A DNA stretch of 13,389 bases from Candidatus Microgenomates bacterium. GTDB lineage: Bacteria; Patescibacteriota; Microgenomatia; Levybacterales; JACOYD01. Each line of letters begins with the position of its first letter. Position 1 is the stretch's first letter. This document shows, piece by piece, positions 5,897 through 10,986 of the stretch. The notes beneath the pieces were generated by a model, which saw nothing but the letters and a program-made list of their open reading frames with translations, was not told where the DNA came from and did no database searches. The translations under genes and the position numbers were made by a program. Location: NCBI GenBank assembly GCA_016182055.1, contig JACOYD010000052.1, forward strand, positions 1-13,389, in the 5' to 3' direction.

Positions 5897-6070
5897 TCAA
5901 GCTATCCCACCTCTTCGAGCCTGAGCCTCAGAGCCGAAGGCCTCCAGGTGGGCAATTTCAATAAAACTCCCATCTTTATAAAAATCATCATATTCACCGG
6001 AAAAAGGGGCTTCAGTTCCCTTATTTTCAATAATCTTCTCTTCTTGAGGGGTTAGTTTGTTATACGGCAT
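5897..6070 (-). pseudogene. msrB: Truncated msrB (methionine-R-sulfoxide reductase), N-terminal fragment
   Basis: A minus-strand ORF of 57 codons from ATG 6070. Its first 36-37 residues match the N-terminus of peptide-methionine (R)-S-oxide reductase: YNKLTPQEEKIIENKGTE, then APFSGEYDDFYKDGSF. In the family this leads into a CRRCG zinc motif and the catalytic RYCVNS region. Here the match stops near 5960 and an unrelated tail (EIAHLEAFGSEAQARRGGIA) runs to TGA at 5897-5899. Neither other frame continues the family sequence, so this is a deletion or replacement, not a simple frameshift. No zinc cysteines or catalytic cysteine remain, so no reductase activity is possible. The ATG directly follows the TAA of the upstream hypothetical gene (6071-6073), showing they once formed a coupled operon. 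Confidence 0.75.
5906..5952. repeat. GC-rich nested palindrome at the broken end of msrB
   Basis: Three nested pairs of arms are present: CCCACCT (5906-5912) with AGGTGGG (5946-5952), CTTCG (5913-5917) with CGAAG (5935-5939), and CTGAG (5921-5925) with CTCAG (5927-5931). Six unpaired bases (5940-5945) sit on one side. The GC content stands out from the AT-rich surroundings. On the minus strand, GAGGTG (5913-5908) can alternatively pair with CACCTC (5896-5891), followed by a pyrimidine/T-rich run, a terminator-like arrangement. It could be a dispersed REP-type element. Confidence 0.6.
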
Positions 6071-6484
6071 TTAAGATGTAAATTTAATTAAGATTTTATC
6101 ATTTTGTTTAATTTCTTTGTCCAAAAGATCAGGGGTTTCAAGGTCATTGAGGTAAAATTTTAAGGTTCCACCTTGCCCATTACAGAGGGTTTCACCATCT
6201 CCGGTTATTAAACAATCTCGAGTTAATTTCATGGGCAAAGTCTTAAAAAAATCATCCCAGGTAATGCCTGTTTTTTTAACATAAACTATTGACGGGTTAT
6301 CTGCCTGAATATAGACTTGAGCAGACTGGTTGTGATATTTGGGATTAGTAAAACTTCTGGTGATTTTATCAGTAGTTATAGTAAAAGAAGCTGTGATGTT
6401 AATATTTTCATTTTTAATAGTGGGAGATGTGGGAAGTGCAGTTTGGGGAGCTTGAGATTTATCTTCATAAATTAATAATATCAG
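6071..6484 (-). pseudogene. 5'-truncated conserved hypothetical, probably once secreted
   Basis: An open minus-strand frame of 137 codons to TAA 6071-6073 without a usable early start: the only ATG is at 6230-6232, two thirds of the way in. It encodes ILLIYEDKSQAPQTALPTS, a low-complexity Pro/Thr/Ser linker, then a beta-rich domain with VYVKKTGITWDDFFKTLPM, two cysteines (in RDCL and ETLC) and a final KILIKF strand. I recall similar patescibacterial proteins of the form signal anchor, linker, then H.H.TG.T..F..L.M...C domain, function unknown. Reading further upstream, the frame enters vapC antisense sequence and stops at 6518-6520. The signal/anchor part is therefore missing, and the break falls at the vapC stop codon (6481-6483). 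Likely a pseudogene cut by arrival of the vapBC module. Confidence 0.65.
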
Positions 6485-6894
6485 ACTATGGTGAAGCCGG
6501 CGCGGCGAAAGTGTTCGTCAAAGGTGGATACCCATTTTAGTTCCAATCTCTTCATCAAGGCAAAAGAAACGCAGTCAGTGAAAGAAAGCTTACTCCAATC
6601 TTTTAAAAACCACTCCCATGCTCCTGCCTCATCCGCCACAGTCACCCTGATAATTTTAATCTCATAAACGTCAGTTAGACTTTTTCGAAAATCATCAACC
6701 ACTTTTATACCCCGTCGTGAACGAAACAGGGTAAATGTTTCATCAAGCATATAATTAGAGGTAATAAGCTGTGCTCTCTGTTTTTTTAAAGTTTGCCAGA
6801 TTTGAATTGCTTTTTGGTGAAATTGATCCTTTTCATCAACGAGTGCAAAAAACATGCTGGAGTCAACAAAAACCTGCTTTTGGCTACTGTCCAT
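6481..6894 (-). CDS. PIN-domain ribonuclease toxin (VapC-like)
   Basis: Probable Mg-dependent endoribonuclease toxin of a VapBC-type module, 137 residues, normal size. The PIN acidic residues are all present: D11 in VFVDSSMFFAL, E52 in YMLDET, D107 in KLSFTDCVSFAL and D126 in STFDEHF. The spacing matches the PIN active site that holds one or two metal ions. VapC proteins usually cleave tRNA or rRNA; the target here cannot be predicted. Its start overlaps the antitoxin gene by 11 bases, the antitoxin-first order of vapBC. The ATG is internal to the antitoxin end and has no separate promoter. Its stop codon coincides with the break in the neighbouring pseudogene, which suggests the module arrived as a unit. 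Confidence 0.88.
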   Translation of the reverse strand: MDSSQKQVFVDSSMFFALVDEKDQFHQKAIQIWQTLKKQRAQLITSNYMLDETFTLFRSRRGIKVVDDFRKSLTDVYEIKIIRVTVADEAGAWEWFLKDWSKLSFTDCVSFALMKRLELKWVSTFDEHFRRAGFTIV

Positions 6895-7144
6895 AGATTA
6901 TTTTATCTTGTTCGGAAAGTTCCATTGGTTCATCTTTAATCTTGGCAAGTTCCGGTAAGTTCCAGATTGAGTAGGGCTTTTTAGGGGATTGTTTTTCCAA
7001 AGCTAACTCTGCTCTGACAGAGGCTTTTTTGATAATTGAGTTAATATACTCATTAATACTCATACCAAGTTCTGCCGCTTCAGCTTTTATCTGCAGCCAG
7101 TCCACCTCATCTACGCGTAAGTTAGTGACAACTTTGTGAAACAT
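6884..7144 (-). CDS. Ribbon-helix-helix antitoxin (VapB-like)
   Basis: Antitoxin and likely autorepressor for the PIN toxin that follows, 86 residues. Residues 5-40 (VVTNLRVDEVDWLQIKAEAAE, then LGMSINEYINSIIKKA) form a beta-strand plus two helices typical of Arc/CopG-like domains, with the strand expected to contact DNA. The C-terminal ~40 residues, including LPELAKIKDEPMELSEQDKI, are acidic and Pro-containing, suited to wrapping around the toxin. The ATG at 7144 has no Shine-Dalgarno sequence; a consensus promoter would start transcription about four bases upstream, so translation is probably leaderless. It overlaps the toxin gene by 11 bases. The family (VapB versus another RHH antitoxin) is judged by the PIN partner. 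Confidence 0.85.
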   Translation of the reverse strand: MFHKVVTNLRVDEVDWLQIKAEAAELGMSINEYINSIIKKASVRAELALEKQSPKKPYSIWNLPELAKIKDEPMELSEQDKIIYGQ

Positions 7145-7146
7145 AA

Positions 7147-7179
7147 TAGTATTAATTATACCATAGTATTTTTAGTATG
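7147..7179. promoter_or_regulatory. Candidate autoregulatory operator of the vapBC-like module
   Basis: Three copies of TAGTAT (7147-7152, 7164-7169, 7173-7178) lie across the promoter. Two of them are part of an imperfect inverted repeat at 7162-7179 that starts CATA and ends TATG and sits between the -10 and -35. Ribbon-helix-helix antitoxins bind short repeated sites at such positions. The assignment is inference. Confidence 0.4.
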
Positions 7180-7183
7180 TCAA
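7155..7183 (-). promoter_or_regulatory. Consensus promoter of the vapBC-like module
   Basis: On the minus strand TTGACA (7183-7178) and TATAAT (7160-7155) are both perfect consensus, with the ideal 17-base spacer and a TGG just before the -10 (extended -10). Predicted transcription start is near 7148, about four bases ahead of the ATG at 7144. It is one of the strongest promoters in the window. Confidence 0.85.
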
Positions 7184-7190
7184 GAGGCAC

Positions 7191-7219
7191 TTGACCTAGA
7201 GGTAATACTTTGCTAAAAT
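7191..7219 (+). promoter_or_regulatory. Promoter of the nusA-infB-rpsO-pnp operon
   Basis: TTGACC (7191-7196), 17 bases, TAAAAT (7214-7219), with TGC directly before the -10 (extended -10). It lies back to back with the vapBC promoter: only seven bases separate the two -35 boxes. Predicted start near 7226, leaving a short leader with a ribosome-binding site and a hairpin. Confidence 0.75.
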
Positions 7220-7231
7220 ACTTATGAGGTT

Positions 7232-7264
7232 AAGGAGTTTGAGTGGTGGGAAGTTGCCCACCAC
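7232..7264 (+). promoter_or_regulatory. nusA leader: Shine-Dalgarno followed by a perfect hairpin
   Basis: AAGGAG at 7232-7237 is placed 5 and 8 bases before two in-frame GTG codons (7243, 7246). GTGGTGGG (7243-7250) pairs perfectly with CCCACCAC (7257-7264) around a six-base loop. The hairpin therefore covers both GTG codons and separates the ribosome-binding site from the ATG at 7276. It could regulate nusA translation; alternatively it is simply coding sequence of an N-terminal extension. Confidence 0.6.
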
Positions 7265-7275
7265 ATTTGGTAATT

Positions 7276-8373
7276 ATGCCGGCAGTACAAAGAAGCGAAT
7301 TTACACTAGCTTTAAATCAGGTGGCCGCAGAACGCGGCATTGATGCCAAGGTGGTTTTGGAAACGGTGCGGCAGGCCATTTTGGCGGCCTATCGCAAGGA
7401 TCATCTGGGTATTGAAGTGACTGAATACGAGGTGGAGTTAAATTCTCAAAACGGCGAAGCTAAGATTTTACATCAGGGTCAGGACGTCACCCCTCCCGGT
7501 TTTGGCCGCATTGCCGCCCAGACTGCCAAGCAGGTTATTCTGCAGAAAATCCGGGAGGCGGAAAAAAGCGCCATTATCGGTGATTTTTCAGGCAGGTTGG
7601 GTACGATTGTCAACGGCATGGTGCTTCGTTTTGACGGTCCCAACATAATTGTTGATATCGGCCGGGCCGAAGGAGTGATGCCCCCCCAGGAACAAATCCC
7701 CACCGAACATTACAGGCTTAATCAGCGGCTGGCAGTGTATCTGTCTGAAATTAAAGAAGGATCCCGCGGTGATGAAATTATTGTTTCCCGCGCTCACAAA
7801 AATTTAGTGGCGGCTCTGCTTAAGCGCGAAGTTCCCGAAGTTTCTCAAGGGTCGGTGGTGGTTAAGGAAATTGCCCGAGAACCGGGCAATCGCTCCAAAG
7901 TGGCTGTTTTTTCCAAGCAGTCCGGTGTTGATCCGGTGGGAAGCTGCGTCGGGCAAAAGGGCGTGAGAATTCAGGCTGTTATAAATGAGCTGGGGGGAGT
8001 GGAAAAGATTGATGTAATTCAGTGGAGCGACGATATAGCCAGACTGATTGCTCAAGCCCTCTCCCCCGCCAAAGAACTTAATGTGATAGTAAACGAGGAT
8101 AAAAAAGAAGCGGTGGTGACAGCTCCCGACGACCAGCTGTCATTGGCCATAGGCAGAGAGGGACAAAACGTCCGCCTGGCCTCAAAACTGACCGGTTATA
8201 AAATAGAAATTAGAGGTAAAGACGAACAAACAGAAATTGCTAAAAAGCCTAAAACTGCCGAAAAAACCGATGAAAAACCAGCAAAAAAAATTGTTCCCGC
8301 TTCGCCAAAGCTTAGCGAGGCGAGGAAAAAAGCTAAAGCCAAGAAAAAAGAAAAGAAAAAAGATGAAGCATGA
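7276..8373 (+). CDS. nusA: Transcription termination/antitermination factor NusA
   Basis: Binds RNA polymerase and nascent RNA and controls pausing, termination and antitermination; 365 residues from ATG 7276, close to Gram-positive NusA length. An N-terminal polymerase-binding domain (about 1-95, with RSEFTLALNQVAAERGID) is followed by S1 (about 100-172, GRLGTIVNGMV...VDIGRAEGVMP), KH1 (about 215-268, VGSCVGQKGVRIQAVINEL) and KH2 (about 272-314, AIGREGQNVRLASKLTG). A Lys-rich low-complexity tail of ~50 residues replaces any acidic repeat. The ATG gives the family-like N-terminus. GTG 7243/7246 have the better ribosome-binding site and would add 10-11 residues (MVGSCPPHLVI) unlike NusA. It is first in the operon, and its last 11 bases overlap infB. 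Confidence 0.96.
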   Translation: MPAVQRSEFTLALNQVAAERGIDAKVVLETVRQAILAAYRKDHLGIEVTEYEVELNSQNGEAKILHQGQDVTPPGFGRIAAQTAKQVILQKIREAEKSAIIGDFSGRLGTIVNGMVLRFDGPNIIVDIGRAEGVMPPQEQIPTEHYRLNQRLAVYLSEIKEGSRGDEIIVSRAHKNLVAALLKREVPEVSQGSVVVKEIAREPGNRSKVAVFSKQSGVDPVGSCVGQKGVRIQAVINELGGVEKIDVIQWSDDIARLIAQALSPAKELNVIVNEDKKEAVVTAPDDQLSLAIGREGQNVRLASKLTGYKIEIRGKDEQTEIAKKPKTAEKTDEKPAKKIVPASPKLSEARKKAKAKKKEKKKDEA

Positions 8374-9778
8374 GGAAGATATTAAAACACCGGTTGTTGC
8401 TATTTTAGGCCACGTTGATCACGGAAAAACCAGTCTGCTTGACGCCATTGCCAAAACCAATGTTGCCATTCGTGAACACGGCGGCATCACCCAAGGAATT
8501 GGCGCCTTCACGGTAGTTTCCAATAGTCATTCAATTACTTTCATCGATACGCCCGGGCATGAAGCATTTGCTAAAATGCGAAGCCGGGGTGCTAGCGCCG
8601 CTGACATTGCAGTTTTGGTGGTGGCGGCCGATGACGGCGTGATGCCTCAAACTAAAGAAAGCATTGCTCACATCAAACAGGCCAAAATTCCCCTGGCGGT
8701 GGCAGTCACCAAAATTGATTTGCCGGGGGCCAATATAGAAAAAGTTAAACAGCAATTGGTAAAAGAAGGTTTAACTCTGGAAGGAGCAGGCGGAGATATT
8801 CCGGTAGTTCCCGTTTCTTCAAAAACAGGAAAGGGATTGGCCAATTTGCTGGAAATGATTATTCTGCTTTCGCAAATGGCAAATATTAATAGTTCTAAAA
8901 CAGCAGAATTTGAGGGAGTGATTATTGAGTCCAAACTTGATAGGAAAAAGGGGGCGCTGGCCACAGTTATCGTCAAAAACGGCACGCTTCATGTTGGTGA
9001 AGAAATTGTTGCAGAAGAAGTCTTAGGCAAAGTGCGGGCGCTTTTAAACGACAGGGGTGAAAATGTTAAAGAAGCTTCCTGCGGGCAGCCGGCGGAAATA
9101 CTTGGTTTTGCCAGCGTTCCCCCGGTGGGAGCAAAAGTAATGGGAAAAGGGAAAAGCCCACAATTATCCCATCTTCCCCAAGTCAAGACCCAGCAGTCAG
9201 CTGAAGGACGCAGACTGGGAATAATTCTTAAAGCCGAAAATCAGGGGGTGCTGGAGGCGATTTCTGAAAGCCTGCCCCAAGACGATATTAATATCATTTT
9301 TTCTTCAACCGGCGATCCCACGCAGGCGGATATCCTGCTGGCCAAAAGTACCTCTGCCATTGTAGTCGGGTTTAACAGTGCTGTTTCTCAATCGGTTAGC
9401 AAGCTGGCCGAAACAGAAGGCGTTTTGGTAAAAACTTACCGGCTCATCTATGAGCTTATCAAGGAGCTTAAGGAGGCCGCTGAACTCTTCCAAGAAGGCA
9501 AAGCGCCGGAGATAGTTTCCGGAAAAGCTAAAATTTTAGCCATTTTCCCTTTTGATAAGAAAAAAGTGGCCGGCTGCAAAGTTTTGGAAGGAAGATTGAG
9601 CAAGGGTGACAAAGTAAAAGTCTTGCGGGGAGAAGATATTTTGGGCGAGGCGCGAATAGTGTCGATAAGAAAAGGAAAGGAAGAGGTTAATAAAGCAGAA
9701 ACAGCGGCAGAATGCGGTATTCTTTTAAGTGCCCAACTTGACTTTGAGCCGGCGGATATGATACTATCGGTTCGTTAA
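8363..9778 (+). CDS. infB: Translation initiation factor IF-2 (minimal form)
   Basis: GTPase that brings initiator tRNA to the 30S subunit and promotes subunit joining; 471 residues from ATG 8363. This is far shorter than the 700-900 residue forms of B. subtilis and E. coli, because the whole N-terminal region is absent and the GTPase starts at residue ~10. G1 is GHVDHGKT (16-23), switch I GGITQGIGAF (40-49), G3 DTPGHEAF (62-69), G4 TKID (116-119, with Thr for the usual Asn) and G5 SSKTGKG. Beta-barrel domain II, domain III (about 290-390) and the tRNA-binding domain IV (from about 385, ending EPADMILSVR) follow. The ATG is inside the nusA end, so translation is probably coupled. An upstream in-frame TTG (8237) would only add Lys-rich sequence read out of frame from nusA. 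Confidence 0.96.
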   Translation: MKHEEDIKTPVVAILGHVDHGKTSLLDAIAKTNVAIREHGGITQGIGAFTVVSNSHSITFIDTPGHEAFAKMRSRGASAADIAVLVVAADDGVMPQTKESIAHIKQAKIPLAVAVTKIDLPGANIEKVKQQLVKEGLTLEGAGGDIPVVPVSSKTGKGLANLLEMIILLSQMANINSSKTAEFEGVIIESKLDRKKGALATVIVKNGTLHVGEEIVAEEVLGKVRALLNDRGENVKEASCGQPAEILGFASVPPVGAKVMGKGKSPQLSHLPQVKTQQSAEGRRLGIILKAENQGVLEAISESLPQDDINIIFSSTGDPTQADILLAKSTSAIVVGFNSAVSQSVSKLAETEGVLVKTYRLIYELIKELKEAAELFQEGKAPEIVSGKAKILAIFPFDKKKVAGCKVLEGRLSKGDKVKVLRGEDILGEARIVSIRKGKEEVNKAETAAECGILLSAQLDFEPADMILSVR

Positions 9779-9782
9779 ATTT

Positions 9783-10691
9783 ATGTTTAATCAAAATCTG
9801 GATCGGGTCAGTGAACTTCTGGAAGAAGCCAAACAGGCGGCAATTCTGGTGGGTGAAAATCCCGGTCTTGATGACATGGCGGCGGCTTGCGCCTTGTGTC
9901 TGGCTTTGGAGAAAGTAGGGAAAAAGGCAGTGGTGGTTTGTAAAACGCCTCCTTCAGTGGCTCTGGGTAATGTAGTGGGCATTGATAAAGTTAAGCAAAC
10001 GCCAGCCAATTCCTCCGGCGGACTGATTATTTCTCTGCCTTACCAGCAGGGGGAAATCGAAAAAATTTCCTACGATATAGTCGGCGACAAGATTAAGCTG
10101 ACGGTGGTGCCTGGAGAGCGGGGGTTGGGTTTTACCACAGACGACATCACTTTCCAAACGCCCAGCGAGACTGTGGATGTGGTTTTTAGCATAGGAATAA
10201 ATTCGGAAAATGAAGTAATGGCGCTTTACCCCTCTTTGCAGGAAACACCTTTAGTTAATATTGACATGAATGCCCAAAATAGCGGTTTTGGCAGCGTGTC
10301 TTTGGTTGATTCAAGTTATTCCTCCAACTGCGAAATAGTTGCTAAAATCCTGATGCTTTTAACTCTGCCGGTGGATATAGACACGGCCCAAAATCTGGTG
10401 TCAGGCATTGTGGAGAAAACAGTTAACTTTCAAAGCGAAGCTACCTCACCCTTTGCTTTTGAGGCCACTGCTTTTCTGATGCAGAAGGGAGCCAGACGGG
10501 AAAGAAGGAAAAGTTTGGGAACAATAAAGAGCCGGTTTACTACAGAGGAAAAAGATAGTATAATAGAAGAAGATCGTACTTGGGCTAAAGTGATGAAAAC
10601 GCCAAAGCCGGCAAAACTGCAGGAAAAAACAGCTCCCAAAGATTGGCTGGAGCCCAAGATTTACAAAGGCTCATCAGTGCCAATTAGCTGA
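9783..10691 (+). CDS. DHH-fold phosphoesterase-like protein with lost catalytic motifs
   Basis: 302-residue protein that resembles the NrnA-type DHH phosphoesterase found in this operon position in many bacteria (between infB/rbfA and truB/rpsO). NrnA degrades short RNA oligomers or pAp. The fold is recognisable: ENPGLDDMAAACALCLALEKVGKKAVVV (26-52) aligns with the HxxPDxDALGSxLAL start, VVFSIGI (133-139) with the core strand that carries Asp, VNIDMNAQNSGFG (158-170) with VNIDHHxxNxxFG, and SSNCEIVAKIL with the SSCEIV helix. The metal ligands are largely gone: His to Gly in motif I, and DHH to DMN (161-163). The DHHA1 region with its GGGH motif is not evident; a basic, Lys/Pro-rich C-terminus follows instead. 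Probably not a phosphoesterase; it may bind RNA or act as a scaffold. Confidence 0.75.
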   Translation: MFNQNLDRVSELLEEAKQAAILVGENPGLDDMAAACALCLALEKVGKKAVVVCKTPPSVALGNVVGIDKVKQTPANSSGGLIISLPYQQGEIEKISYDIVGDKIKLTVVPGERGLGFTTDDITFQTPSETVDVVFSIGINSENEVMALYPSLQETPLVNIDMNAQNSGFGSVSLVDSSYSSNCEIVAKILMLLTLPVDIDTAQNLVSGIVEKTVNFQSEATSPFAFEATAFLMQKGARRERRKSLGTIKSRFTTEEKDSIIEEDRTWAKVMKTPKPAKLQEKTAPKDWLEPKIYKGSSVPIS

Positions 10692-10704
10692 TAAACATCG
10701 TTTT

Positions 10705-10971
10705 ATGCTAGATCCAAAAGATAAGAAAAAAATTATTGAACAGTTTCAAACAGTCAAAGGCGATACCGGTTCTCCCGAAGTACAAATTGCTCTTATTTCG
10801 GAACGTATCAAAAAGCTGGTTGACCACTTAAAAATGCACGATCATGATGTTCATTCCCGACGCGGACTTTTGTCTATGGTCAGTAAAAGAAGAAGACTGT
10901 TAAACTATGTGGCCAAAAAGGATGAAGAAAGGTATAAAGTTATCACACAGAAAATAGAACTTCCTAAGTGA
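10705..10971 (+). CDS. rpsO: Ribosomal protein S15
   Basis: Primary 16S rRNA-binding protein of the small-subunit platform, 88 residues, exactly the usual length. The signatures are intact: FQTVKGDTGSPEVQIALISERI (14-35), LVDHLKMHDHDVHSRRGLL (38-56, with the HxxDxHSRRGL rRNA contact motif), and VSKRRRLLNYV near 59-69. The start lies 13 bases after the DHH-like gene, with no Shine-Dalgarno sequence. It is followed 15 bases later by pnp, the same order as in E. coli. There is no obvious hairpin or promoter between the two, so S15 and PNPase appear to be co-transcribed. Confidence 0.98.
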   Translation: MLDPKDKKKIIEQFQTVKGDTGSPEVQIALISERIKKLVDHLKMHDHDVHSRRGLLSMVSKRRRLLNYVAKKDEERYKVITQKIELPK

Positions 10972-10986
10972 ATAACCCCATAAAGA

